Notes under the pieces: generated by a model | What the model was told of the DNA's origin: nothing | Database searches by the model: none | What the model saw: only the letters and a program-made list of their open reading frames with translations | In this document: piece by piece, positions 1 through 12,300 of the stretch | Layout of the letters: every line of letters begins with the position of its first letter | Position numbering within the stretch: position 1 is the first letter of the stretch | Position numbers and translations under genes: made by a program | Source: Haliclona indistincta | Taxonomy: Eukaryota; Porifera; Demospongiae; Haplosclerida; Chalinidae | Direction of reading: 5' to 3' | Assembly (NCBI GenBank): GCA_964017065.1 | Contig: OZ024790.1 | Span: forward strand, 10,428,403 to 10,492,402 | DNA: 64,000 nucleotides

Positions 1-190
1 CAGTGCACCTGATATCTATTTAAGCCTAAAACACTAGCAGAAGCGAGTATTTCCAGGAAAACAGCGATTTTTGGTCCATAACAGACTCCATTCCATCATT
101 CTGTTTGAACCATATATTTATGAGACTACGTAACCGGGATTGGAAACGACGGTCTGATGTCAATAGCAACGCGTACAAACCTTCTTCTTC

Positions 191-3003
191 TTAGTTTTTG
201 TTGCCTCCTCGAATGAGAAGAGTACCACCATCTGGTGGGGAAAGAAGAGAATGTAACAATTTAGCACGGTAGCTGTACAGATCTGCCAAGAATTGGAGAA
301 TCAGTTCTTGATCTTCAAACCATTCTACTCCGATCACGTGATTGATTACTAGTGCAGAAGTGGGAGGGGACGAATAAATTTTAGGAAACCACGTATCGCG
401 AACAGTCTGTAGTGCGGGACACTGGAACACAAAGTGCGCCAGATCTTCTGAAGAGTCAGTAGAGCATAGAAGACAAGAAGACTATCTAGGCGACTGGCCA
501 CGCGGAGTGTTAAAAACTGCAGTGTGAGAGGCGAGGGAAGTTGCGTGAAGGATGAGTCTTATCCGAAGATTAGAAAGACGCGATAGTGATAGATTGTGTT
601 TGACTTTTTCAATGATAGGAGCGGGATGACCATATCTGCATGATAGCAGGAGGGAGGTTAACAATATGGGAGAGAGATGGCAGGGTAGTTGACTCAATGG
701 AATCACGGAATTCTTCAAAGACTAGGGTTTTAGTCAAAGCTTTCCAAGCTTTCTTGGATGGCAGATCTGAAGCAAGTTCCAAGACCGATGGGAGGGAAAA
801 CGAGTCTAAGTGAGCAGAGAAAGAATTAATCAAGCTTTGAGAAGGAGGTGGACATTGATTAGCTCGATAAATAAGAATATCGCGAGACACAGCATAATCA
901 GGAAGAGCTAGCACATTTCTGACAAAATTTAACTGTCTATGGGCAATGAGGTAGGAGATTGGGATAGTACCACAAAGATAATGTACCCCAAGGGATGGTA
1001 CATGAGATGGAACACCAAGAATAGTTCTTAAAATCTTAAGCTGAGATCTTTCCATCATTAATATCTCAGTCTTGGTAGGAGCCCATACTTCAAAACCAAA
1101 CGACAGAATTGACAAAGATATTGCCTTAAAAAGTTGCAGTGAAGTAGCAGTGTTAACTCCAGTATGACGAGCACCAAGGGCAGATAGAGCGTAATATGCG
1201 CTACGGGAAGAAGTGATTGATCTAGTAGTGCGATTAATAGTTGAAGAGGATGTAGAAAGCAAGAGGCCTAAATGACGGGCAGAGGATAGAGTTGGAATAG
1301 AAGAGTTAGAAATAGACCACTCATAAGAAGGGAGTTTCTTTCTAGAAAATATTAGAACCGCTGATTTGGAGGGGTTAATTCTATATCCCCACTTATTGGC
1401 ATATTTATCAACAACTGATAACATACCTTGAAGATCTTCTTGAGAAGAGGCAATGAGTGCCATGTCATCAGCAAAAGTAGGAGAACCAGCATAGACTGTA
1501 CCAATACGAACCCCAAGGTCACTTGCTTCGAGAAGAAAAAGAAGCTCACTTGTGAAAACAGCGTAAAGGAGTGGAGAGAGAACCGCCCCCTGACGAACCC
1601 CCTGACGAACAAGGAATGGTCTGGAGACTCGATCATACCATAGAACAGAGGAGGTTGAAGAGCTATACCAGTTGAATAGGGTATGCCACAGGTCTCCCCT
1701 CACCCCCAGATGAAAGAGCTTATAGAAAAGTCCACTATGCCAGACCGTATCAAACGCCTTTTGAACGTCTACTAACGCAAGAAATGGAATATCTCTATTT
1801 AGCTTACACTCGGCAATAGCCTCATGAAGTATGAAGGAAGTATGCGCCGTGGAGTAACCGGGTCTAAATCCACCTTGCAGGGGATGGATTAAGTATAATA
1901 GTTTGTCTTGCAATGGAACGAGCAACAGCTTTTCAAAGAGCTTTGAAATAATCGAGGAAAGTGAAATTCCTCTATAATTAGCAGGGGAAACAGGATCTTT
2001 GCCACCTCCTTTGAATATAGGAATCACCGTACTGCAGGTAAAGGAAGAGGGGACTACATGATATTTTAATATCCCGTTAAAAAGGGAAGCTAGAGCCTGA
2101 AATACAGAAGCAGGTGCATTTATAAGGTGCTCAACCGAAACTTGGTCAGGACCAGAAGCTTTGCGTCTAGGGAGAGAGAGAACAACAGCATTAACATCTT
2201 CTGCTGTTATGACTACACAAGCTTCTGAGTTAGCAGGAGAGATAGCAATACTACTAATTTCGTTGTCAATGAAGGCCTTGTGACAGGGATCAAAGTATGT
2301 TGAGATAGGAGTATACAGGTCTTCAAAGTAGCTAGCCCAAGCACCAGGAATGGCATCTTCTTGGTATAATTGACCTCGAAACATAAGGGAACTCGAAGCA
2401 GTGGATTTGTGGCCAAGTTTACTTTTGATAATGCGAAAAAGATTAGGGTTAGCAATATCAAGGTTGTTGTAAAACTCATCTAATTCTGAGCGCTGGAGTT
2501 TCCTAAACTCTCTGCGAAATGCACGCTTAGCTTCTTTGTAGGCCTTCTTAAGGGGATGGTCAGGATGTGCGGGCCTACCGCCAGAAATCCAGTCCCTGTA
2601 TTTTTGTTTAGACATCTTATGTGTAGATTTAAGACTAGGGGACCAATTTTGACGGAGAAAAAGGACGGGGTTGACTGGACGGAATAACTTTTTTGGCAGA
2701 GGAGATGAGGGCAGACGATATGAAGTTAGAGAGGACCTCTATATCAGATGAAGAGGTAATGGAAAGAGGAGCAAGTTGCATAGCACTATCAAGCGAATCG
2801 GAATAGTCAAGAATAGTGGGGGAGGGGTCGGGATAGCTACTTGGCCACTTTAGAACAGAACGGACAAAAGGCGTAGAGAACCCAGAACTGATGGAACCCA
2901 GAATTGATGTAGAGAAACCACGTGAAGCACTCCGCGTCCGATCGAAAAAGCTGATTTTTGGGCTAATTTTTGGCCTTTGTGACTCGTTTGCTGGAAAGCT
3001 CAA
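191..3003 (-). pseudogene. Degenerate non-LTR retrotransposon (reverse transcriptase)
   Basis: The core is a 668-codon minus-strand frame (2615-609) with the reverse transcriptase signature: IPIFKGGGKDP and ANYRGISLSS in the fingers, then the catalytic box FADDM. A 122-codon frame (3003-2635) is an in-element linker joined through a frameshift near 2660. After the main frame stops at 609 the protein continues in another frame (718-482, frameshift near 625). Past an in-frame TAG at 482-484 it runs to 191 through a CxxC...HxxxxC knuckle (CLLC at about 475-464, HFVFQC at about 438-421) typical of LINE C-termini. There is no recognisable AP endonuclease upstream, so the copy looks 5'-truncated. 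The 3' end is near a GAA-rich tail at about 180-195. RT identity is clear; the clade (CR1/Jockey/I-like) is not determinable by eye. Confidence 0.9.
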
Positions 3004-3590
3004 GGCGCTTCAAGAAATCCAACCAGCTTTTCAGACTCAATGCGCTCTCTTCTCAGTGATGGTAAAAGCTTAAAACCGAGATCGCTTTAAAAGAGTCTTT
3101 TGCGTGCAGTTTTTCATTTCCAAACAAACAGTGCGTTTGCAGGGATCCCTCCTGTGAGTTACTGAAGCTTCTGGTGGTTTACTTGGTTGTTTCTAAGTGT
3201 CAACCAATGCCTGCTGTATAAAGTAGTGTAGTATTTGCCTGCATTAGCAATTTGTGTAGAACAAAATTGTCGCTAGAGTAGAGAATTTAGCTGTTTTTAG
3301 TCGATTCACGGGAATCCCTTTTTGGACTATACAAAACAACTGGGAGCCAAGACAGCCTTGCAGTTTAAAAGATCGACAATTGTTCCATACAACTGAATGG
3401 GTAGGAGCATCGATGCATTTGATTGTAGCGTTCAGTGTGCCTGTGAAATACCGGGTTTCTCGTTCGTGTCAAGGCAAAAAGGCCTGTTACAGAACGAAAA
3501 ATCGCTCAAGCTTCTATCAGCTCACAAACAAGCATCTCTGACGTGTGAAGCCAATTCGCACAGCATCTGCTGTGCGTGCAGGAGTCTCCT
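3004..3590. other. Non-coding stretch, nothing recognised
   Basis: Short open frames here have no recognisable motif. The segment lies between the 5'-truncated LINE and the piggyBac-like MITE that begins at 3591. Confidence 0.4.
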
Positions 3591-4199
3591 TTAACCCTTT
3601 AGTTGCTAGGTTATTTTGGCGAAAATTCGACTTGCTCTAAACTGACAGTTTGTCTAGCAATTTTCTACAACATGCAGTACGCTAGCTGTTCCAAACTAGC
3701 ACTGTTTTTACCTGGCAAGTCAAAGTTTACGACCATGTACTAAAATCTGAGTTGGCCACTCCCACTTCGGAACTGAAGCCACTTAAGTGCTGCGGCCTCG
3801 TCATTTTTCAGCTGATTTTGGTCTTCATTTAGCCCTGGTGACTGATACAAAAACCTGGTGGTGTCTAGGTGAGCAAACAGCACAGTTTAGACCATATTCT
3901 ATGCCAAAGTATGCATTTCCGGGCATCCTGAAGCCCTAAAAATGCCGAAAGCGGCGAGGGGCTCCGCCCCTTCGAACCCCGGGTTAAAGGGGGGACACCC
4001 CCCTTTAAAAATCCCCCCGTTCTATATATTTTAGTGGGGAGGGCGCGGCGAAAAACAGTGGGTTTTTTCAGGTAAAGTTATCTTCTGCAATTAAACTTGA
4101 TTTGACCTTTCTAGAGCACTTTTCACACTATTTATCACATCTAGAGTAGGTGGAGTCAATTATGACGCCTTAAGGCGTCAATAGCCTATAAAGGGTTAA
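3591..4199 (+). mobile_element. piggyBac-like MITE, copy 1
   Basis: The unit begins TTAACCCTTTA and ends TAAAGGGTTAA, that is CCC/GGG termini flanked by TTAA, the signature of piggyBac-type elements. Two more copies lie in this window: 20442-21060 (reversed) and 51985-52911 (with another MITE nested inside). Shared landmarks are a GCCACTCCCACTTCGG block, a C/G-run hairpin near 3950-4020 and a terminal CGCCTTAAGGCG palindrome. It has no coding capacity. Confidence 0.75.
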
Positions 4200-4323
4200 G
4201 CGTTTGTCGTTTGACCGTTGCTGCGCTGCAGCTGACAGCCATATTGCAAGTCCCCCCTAGCAACGGACGCGGAGTGTTTCAACGCACATGCACCGTTTCC
4301 AATGGGTAGCGCTAGGTACAGTC

Positions 4324-4932
4324 ATAGATACAATATACTCACAGGGATTAGCAACGGACAGGAATTTCAACTACATCCGTGTTACGGGTTAAATTTCCAA
4401 CGTGTTAGAGCACAGCGTGCGAAGATAGTGCCCGCCAAATAGCATGGCTTGACAAATCGCGTGTGTGGATAGGACTGCTGTAGCGCGAATGCAGGAAAAT
4501 TGTCAGTACAACGAAGGATTCAAAGCACGAGAAAACCAATGTTAAAAGCAAGATCTTCTTTCAGCACAGTTATTCTCATAGAACGGCCTTTCTTCTCGAG
4601 GATAAACTGAAAACAAGATCAGCCAGAGTGTTTCTATTGTCAGAAGAGGTACAGAAAGACCCGTACCGTAGGACTGAACGCCTTAGTTTGTCTAGTGCGA
4701 CAGCGCTACACTGTGTGAGATCGAGAATAGAAAATGCGCTATTCTCACGAGGACATGTACGAACTAACATGTTATCAGCAAAGAATGGACTGAAGCACAA
4801 CTAAAAACTAGTAACGGGTACAGAACCACTTTTCAACTGAGTAAACAAACTGTTTGTTAGCGTTTTACAACGCTCGTCCTGCAACCAACAACCGCTTCGC
4901 CGGTTAGCGATCAAAACGAAACAGTACGTTGT
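4324..4932 (-). mobile_element. P-like MITE arm, inverted relative to 5164-5772
   Basis: About 600 bp that is nearly the reverse complement of 5170-5772, so the two form a long foldback. Its outer end (CATAGATACAATATACTCAC at 4324) matches the right terminus of the 8.7-15.5 kb transposon. The sequence outside it (GGGTAGCGCTAGGTACAGT) is the reverse complement of the DNA just outside that transposon's right end at 15512-15530. It carries the decayed frame 4800-4576, also seen in the other arm at 5325-5519. Confidence 0.7.
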
Positions 4933-4940
4933 GTTTAACC

Positions 4941-5772
4941 ATAGATACAGTATACCAACAGGGATTAGCAACGCCAATACATTTTGTATTACGAGCTGAT
5001 TTACATCCTCGTTACGGGTTAAATATTAACCGTTGCCTTGCAACGAGCTCGTTGCTAAGCTAGCTCTTGACGACCGTGCTAAGAAGAGTCACTGGCTCGG
5101 CACGTTGTCGAGCTCTGGTGATTGACTAGAACGTTCTGTCTACACTTTGATAGTAAAGGCGACTTGAGTACTGTTTCGTTTTGATCGCTAACCGGCGAAG
5201 TGGTTGTTGGTTGCCCTACAAGCGTTGTAAAACGCTGACAAGCAGCTTGTTTACTTTGCTGAAAAGTGGTTCTGTACCTGTTACTAGTTTTTAGCTGTGC
5301 TTCGGTCCATTCTTTGCTGATAACATGTTAGTTCGTACATGTCCTCGTGAGAATAGCGCAGTTTCTATTCTCGATCTCACACAGTGTAGCGCTAGCGCAC
5401 TAGACAAACTGAGCCGTTCAGCCGTACGGTACGGGTTTTTCTGTACCTCTTCTGACAATAGATACACTCTGGCTGATCTTGTTTTCAGTTTATCCTCGAG
5501 AAGAAAGACTGTTCTATGAGAATAACTGTGCTGAAAGAAGATCTTGCTTTTAACATCGGTTTTGTCGTGCTTTGAATCCTTCGTTGTACTGACAATTTCC
5601 TGCTTTCGCGCTACAGCAGTCCTATCAACACACGCGATTTGTCAAGCCATGATATTTGGCGGGCACTACCCTTCGCACGCTGTGCTCTAACACGTTGGAA
5701 ATTTAACCCGTAACACGGATGTAGTTGAAATTCCTGTCCGTTGCTAATCCCTGTGAGTATATTGTATCTATG
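4941..5772. mobile_element. Non-autonomous P-like element with 8-bp target duplication
   Basis: The element starts ATAGATACAGTATACC and ends GTATCTATG. It is flanked on both sides by GTTTAACC (4933-4940 and 5773-5780), an 8-bp target duplication. Its terminal about 90 bp match those of the autonomous element at 8696-15511: left end ATACAGTATACCAACAGGG, right end reversed ATACAATATACTCACAGGG, each followed by a conserved CGTTACGGGTTAAAT block. The 832-bp internal part has no transposase, so it is a deletion derivative (MITE). The 64-codon frame at 5325-5519 occurs in both foldback arms and may be an internal remnant. Confidence 0.8.
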
Positions 5773-5780
5773 GTTTAACC

Positions 5781-8687
5781 CCGCCCCTAAACGTGACGGG
5801 GTTCCAAGTTCTAAGAGTCTGAGATCAAGTCAACTGTCCAACTAGGATTACTGGAGCATGGAGAGGTGGTGCCTGGTCCCTGTACGGTACAATGCTGTCA
5901 TGGTGATCTCTTGTGCTGCTATGATCTTAGCGCGGATCTCGAGTGTCTGAACCGCCGGTGGCAGAGCTGACAAAGGTAAAGCTATGTTATAGGGCTGCTG
6001 TTGTTGGTAGACTGCTGTACATGCTCAGAGTAGGATACACTCTGGTCTAACGAGTATGTCTCATACTTAGAGTAGTTGTCTTGAATGTAGTGTTGTAGTA
6101 ACTGCCGTAGATCTGTGTGGTGGGTGTCAGTCTAATGTCTATTTTGATCATGCTAAATCAGTTCTTGATCGGCTGATCTGCTCCAAAATGTGCTCTTGAT
6201 TTCTTGACTCTTGCTGTTAGGCGATCTAGATCCGTTAATATTGATTTCAATTTGATCCCGGTCGAGGCCGCAAGTACAGGGTACATTGTACCCCTAGGCC
6301 TGTCAGTACAATATATCTGATGGGAACATGCTCTGAAGAAGCAGTTCCCAGACACCACCAGCATCTTGGATGATTTCTTGTATTATCAGTTACGCAAGTG
6401 TCACAAAGTGACTGGTGACGGGAACATGCTAAGACACTTTGTGACACTTGCGTGACTGATAATACAAGAAATCATCCAAGATGCTGGTGGTGTAGAAGCA
6501 ATCAAATGTATGGGGAGGCAAGAGAAATTTGCCACTGCCTATTCCCTGTAAACATTTAGAATCACTATTGTTATTGTTACAAACAAAGACCTGTCTGTAG
6601 TATCTCCTCTTTTGATAACTTTTTTGGGCTACTTGGTCATGCGACATGTGTCTTGGGTTACTTGGTCATGTGTCATAAAGACATGTGCTACGAATATCTT
6701 GTCGATTTGGGTAGTATGCTCGGTTGAGGTGAGAGGGAATGTGATTGATAATACCTTTAGATGTGTGTTGTGGTATTAATTCAGACTCCACCCAATTTTT
6801 AATTGTCAACATAAGTGCTACCTGTCTTAAGTTAGCCTCCTCCCCAGGCCCCACCTTCTAATTAATTTACAATTACCGAGAGAGGGCCTGGTAACACTGA
6901 CGACAAAAAACTGCCCCGAGTACCTCACAAAATTGTGAGCAGGTTTCAGCGCGCGAAACCCATCGCACACTTTTGTTTGACATACAATGTAACTGTTCTT
7001 ATACGTAAGTTCACCAAGGCTGCTCTGCTGCATTAATCTTTGTTTCATAACTTTCATTCCATTGTGGCTTATCTCAGTAGTACTAGGATGCTCTTTGTGT
7101 GCTAAAAAAACAGCGAAAATGAACAGACATAGGCTTACGTGGCCGACAGTTTTTGTCGCGAGTGTAACAGGCTATCAAACCTCGATTGCTAATAATGAGA
7201 AGGGTGTGGCCTGGGGAGCAGGCTAGTCTTAGCAAAGATATTATATTGCCTACGGACTGGGATTGGACACTAGCTCACGTGAGCGCATAGTAACAATACA
7301 TTTTTCTGTGTACACTTCGCGTTGCGCTTTACCTAAATGCCATAATACATTAGCGAGCAGAAAGTCGTGAACTTTGTGTACCTCTACTGCAAAATGGACA
7401 CAACATGATGAATATCCGAATAATTTCTATGCCTTGGAGCTACTGTTCAATGATTCGAATATGGTTTAGGATATAATCTGTATGCAGACAAAGCGTTATC
7501 TCGTCGCAAAACGCCTTTGATTTGGGCAGTTTTTGTATTATGTAATACTGTAACCATGCTGAACCACGCTGTATCCAAGGGCAAAATTTACTTCCGACGC
7601 AACGCGGAGAGTACACGGTGTTCAATCCCAGTCTGTAGGCAATATTATAATAATAGCAATGGTCTTATGTATACTTGCTGTATTTGTGACTTGACCTTCT
7701 CCTCAATCTCAGGAAGTGGGCAAAGATTTTGAAAGTCAACAGCTGAGGAAGGAACATGTTGCTAATGAAGTGACAAACGAGGTATCTTGACTTCTGCTAT
7801 CTCGCTGCCATTCTCAAGCAAAAGAAGACTGACGACGCAGGTGAATTTTGGCAGGGCATCCCATACATTTACCCAGAGCACTTTAACACTTCAGTGGATC
7901 TCTATTCTCAGATTTGAATCCCCCTTACCGCCATGATGTGGTAATTAAAGGTGGGACTCAAAGTCTCCCCTTACCACCACGATAGCAGTGGTACGTCTGG
8001 CTGTACTGAACTTGGTAGCCAAGTACCTTGTCATGATAATTAATCTGGCCGTGATTCCCATTTTTACTGTCGTTTGTTTACCTTGCCTATTGGAGTACCA
8101 TGTTGATGCTTGTAGCTGAGATGTGTTCAGCCATGTATCCCACGCAGTAGGTGTGTAGTGATCTAAGTACCCAGTAGCATACATGTTATCTTCTCTATTT
8201 TCTTCCTCCTGTACAGGTTGTTCTACTGTAAGACCACTCAACTGTTAAGAGCATTCGGGAATTTCATGAGCCAGGCACTTTGTTTTAACACAAGAGTCCT
8301 CGAAACTTTTATTTTGTTAATGTCATTAAGTTGCTTGTGCTGCAGTTCTCTTCTGCATTTACTGACTGTGTTCCCCTTATTCAAGCATTCACTGCAAACC
8401 TGCACATTATCTCTTTGATGTTGTTGTTGTACACGACACTACTCTATTGATCTCTTAGTGCATGCACAGGAAATACACTTGTTAAGGATTTAGCACTGCA
8501 CATCTTTCATTCATTACCTGAAGGACTTGCTTATGTACAGCTCATGGTAACCAGAAGGCAATTATTAACTATTATGCTATGCACTAACAATAGCCTATCG
8601 CGCGCAAAATCAAATCATCACGTGCGCGTAACTACGTCATTGAACGTCACGTTATCATACGTAATGGTGATGTAATGCGACATAGAC
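5781..8687. other. Intergenic, no supported gene
   Basis: About 2.9 kb without a reading frame I can support. It contains the hairpin at 6354-6493 and a short direct repeat near 6640-6670 (CTTGGGTTACTTGGTCATG twice). The small frames have no recognisable motifs and codon runs typical of non-coding DNA. Confidence 0.5.
6354..6493. repeat. Hairpin-forming inverted repeat
   Basis: Arms of about 57 bp (6354-6411 and 6434-6493) are near-perfect reverse complements, beginning CACCACCAGCATCTTGG and ending CCAAGATGCTGGTGGTG, with a loop of about 22 bp. It is probably a small foldback element. Confidence 0.85.
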
Positions 8688-9387
8688 ACTGTACCATAGA
8701 TACAGTATACCAACAGGGATTAGCAACGCGTGCGCATTCCAATACATTTTGTATTACGAGCTGATTTTACATCCTCGTTACGGGTTAAATAATTTCGAGA
8801 CCGTTTGGTTGCTAGGCGTATCCAGGCAGCACATCGCAACCGTGTGGCTTGTATAGTCGACAGCGACGCTTTCTCTTGGTGCAACTGGAACAAATCTACA
8901 GTATAATTCATCTTTGCTAACTAAAGTAAGTGCGTTAATGTTTACTTAAATTGTTCGTGATCGAAAATTCTACTACGCTGCTAAAATAAACTTGCAATGC
9001 ACGAAAGTGTCGTTGTTTATTGTGCAGTAAAATTTTTCTGTACCTTGCACTGGTTTTCAGTTGTTTTCTGGGATGTAGCTATTTGTGAATGAAGTAGTAA
9101 ACACGATAAACTATGAGGATAGCTAATTTTTATAGTAATATTCCTACTACTTGGAGCGTTATTACGAGTACAATCACCAATCGCATTAGTAATTTTCTGT
9201 ACCTTTATAAAAGTTATGTTAACTTTAATGCTATAATGTTTTATATTGTGCTATAGACAAAGTATCTGTCTATGAGAATAGCAAAACGTTTTGCCTTTGC
9301 GTGCTTTATGTACGCGAGCACAGCAGTTAGCCCACGGCGCCGGTATTGTGTCACATACCTTTCTACTGCACTTTTAGCATTCTTGAA

Positions 9388-12300
9388 ATGCCACGCAAGC
9401 AACTATTATACAGGAGAAAGAATTATTGGAAAAAAGCCAGAGCTAAGGTAAGACTTTTTAGCATAATGTACAGTACATTGATATTATTTTATTAAATGTA
9501 GCAGCCAAAATCTACAGTTTCCCAGCAATGTACGATTCAAGATGTGATGCCTACACCTTTTCTGCCAACTACCACATCTTTGTACCCATTGTCAGCAACT
9601 TCCTCAATGACTTTCCCTTCTCAGTATCACACAATGGTTTTGTGATACCTCCTATCTCTTACACCCAATCATTTCCGGTCAATCTTCACCATGTAGTGCA
9701 GCTTGCGGACACTAGTACTCCTTCAATTCAAATGAACACTTGGCAGCAAACAAGCACTCTCTCTGCTCCGCTAGCTAAAACTTTCTTCCAGCCAGGAAGC
9801 AATTTTTCACTTCAAATGAACACTCCCTCTCAGCTAGCAAGCACTCAAGTGAGCACTCACTCTCAGCTAGCTAGCACACAAGTGAACACTCCCTCTCAGC
9901 TAGCAAACATTCCCTCTCAGCTAGCAAGCACTCAAGTGACCACTCACTCTCAGCTAGCAAGCACTCATGTGAACACTCACTCTCAGCTAGCAAGCACTCC
10001 CTCTCAGCTAGCAAGCACTCAAGTGAACACTCTCTCTCAGCTAGCAAGCACTCCCTCTCAGCTAGCAAACATTCCCTCACAGCTAGCAAGCACTCAAGTG
10101 ACCACTCACTCTCAGCTAGCAAGCACTCCCTCTCAGCTAGCAAGCACTCAAGTGAACAGTCACTCTCAGCTAGCAAGCACTCATGTGACCACTCACTCTC
10201 AGCTAGCAAGCACTCCCTCTCAGCTAGCAAGCACTCAAGTGAACAGTCACTCTCAGCCAGCAAGCACTCAAGTGAACACTCCCTCTCAGCTAGCAAGCAC
10301 TCCCTCTCAGCTAGCAAACATTCCCTCTCAGCTAGCAAGCACTCAAGTGACCACTCACTCTCAGCTAGCAAGCACTCATGTGAACACTCACTCTCAGCTA
10401 GCAAGCACTCCCTCTCAGCTAGCAAGCACTCCCTCTCAGCTAGCAAGCACTCAAGTGAACACTCTCTCTCAGCTAGCAAGCACTCCCTCTCAGCTAGCAA
10501 ACATTCCCTCACAGCTAGCAAGCACTCAAGTGACCTCTCACTCTCAGCTAGCAAGCACTCCCTCTCAGCTAGCAAGCACTCAAGTGAACACTCACTCTCA
10601 GCTAGCAAGCACTCAAGTGACCACTCACTCTCAGCTAGCAAGCACTCAAGTGAACACTCACTCTCAGCTAGCAAGCACTCCCTCTCAGCTAGCAAGCACT
10701 CACTCTCAGCTAGCAAGCACTCCCTCTCAGCTAGCAAGCACTCAAGTGAACAGTCACTCTCAGCCAGCAAGCACTCAAGTGAACACTCCCTCTCAGCTAG
10801 CAAGCACTCACTCTCAGCTAGCAAGCACTCCCTCTCAGCTAGCAAGCACTCCCTCTCAGCTAGCAAGCACTCAAGTGAACACTCACTCTCAGCCAGCAAG
10901 CACTCAAGTGAACACTCCCTCTCAGCTAGCAAGCACACAAGTGAACACTCCCTCTCAGCTAGCAAACATTCCCTCTCAGCTAGCAAGCACTCAAGTGACC
11001 ACTCACTCTCAGCTAGCAAGCACTCATGTGAACACTCACTCTCAGCTAGCAAGCACTCCCTCTCAGCTAGCAAGCACTCAAGTGAACACTCTCTCTCAGC
11101 TAGCAAGCACTCCCTCTCAGCTAGCAAACATTCCCTCACAGCTAGCAAGCACTCAAGTGACCACTCACTCTCAGCTAGCAAGCACTCCCTCTCAGCTAGC
11201 AAGCACTCAAGTGAACAGTCACTCTCAGCTAGCAAGCACTCATGTGACCACTCACTCTCAGCTAGCAAGCACTCCCTCTCAGCTAGCAAGCACTCAAGTG
11301 AACAGTCACTCTCAGCCAGCAAGCACTCAAGTGAACACTCCCTCTCAGCTAGCAAGCACTCACTCTCAGCTAGCAAGCACTCCCTCTCAGCTAGCAAGCA
11401 CTCAAGTGAACACTCACTCTCAGCCAGCAAGCACTCAAGTGAACACTCTCTCTCAGCTATCTCACGCTTCCCTTTCAGCAGTCCATCAATCTCTTGTTCT
11501 ACCAAGCAAGTGTTGGAGTGATCAATCTCCATTGCCTCTTTCATCCTTACGTCTTTGCAAGGTTGAATCTTTACCTTCAACATCTAAGCAGCCCCTTATA
11601 ATTTCAATCTGTGTCTTGGTGAACAGCAATTGTCAACTGTCTGTTTATGTTTACAATCAAGAGGTTAATCAATCCAGCTGTTCAGCAATTTCTTCACTTC
11701 CTGAGAAGGTGTCCCCTGATAACATTTCTTCAATTCTTAAAAAGATCGACTCTCTTGTAGTTTGTGCAGGCCAGCCAGATGAACGGTTTGTACAAATGGG
11801 TGCTGAAAGAAAGGAGAAGGTGTTTAGATCAGCCGATGGAGCTATAGTGGCAACCGTTGACGACAATGCAGTAATAACAGTAGGTGGAAAAGTCATCACC
11901 AGCACTATCCGGACCACCAATTGTCAGCTTCTAGTTGATGTGGAGTACAGCAGTCCACATTGTGCTTCTTGCTCTAAGTACAGAAGCAATCTTAGAGCGA
12001 TCTACACTCGATGGTCAAGTGACCATGACCATCAAACTGATACATCAAACCATACCAACAACAGATTTCTGAATTCTCCCCAGAAGAAAGAGAAGCTAAA
12101 AATGCTGAAGAAGCGTGCAGGGGATGCGGAGCTTAAGGTAAAATTACTTCAAAAAAAAATTACGGAGATGACATCGACTGAAGGAGAGAGTCTAGACACT
12201 AGCTTGCATGGAGACATCCTGTCCATTATGACCGAGAAAAATGAAGATGTCATGAAGACCTTTCATCAGGGTAGCTTTCGGAGACTCTTTTGGGAGGAAC

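Noticed and set aside
1352..2479. Small frames within the LINE (94, 71 and 88 codons)
   Set aside because: Out-of-frame shadows of the reverse transcriptase frame, without motifs.
7517..7732. 71-codon frame with CCICDLTF
   Set aside because: A single short frame with no splice partners or family resemblance; the cysteines alone do not make a zinc finger.
9871..11583. 570-codon antisense ORF (ECLLAER repeats)
   Set aside because: It lies wholly on the in-frame minisatellite of the transposase. The openness follows from repeat composition and it has no unique sequence.
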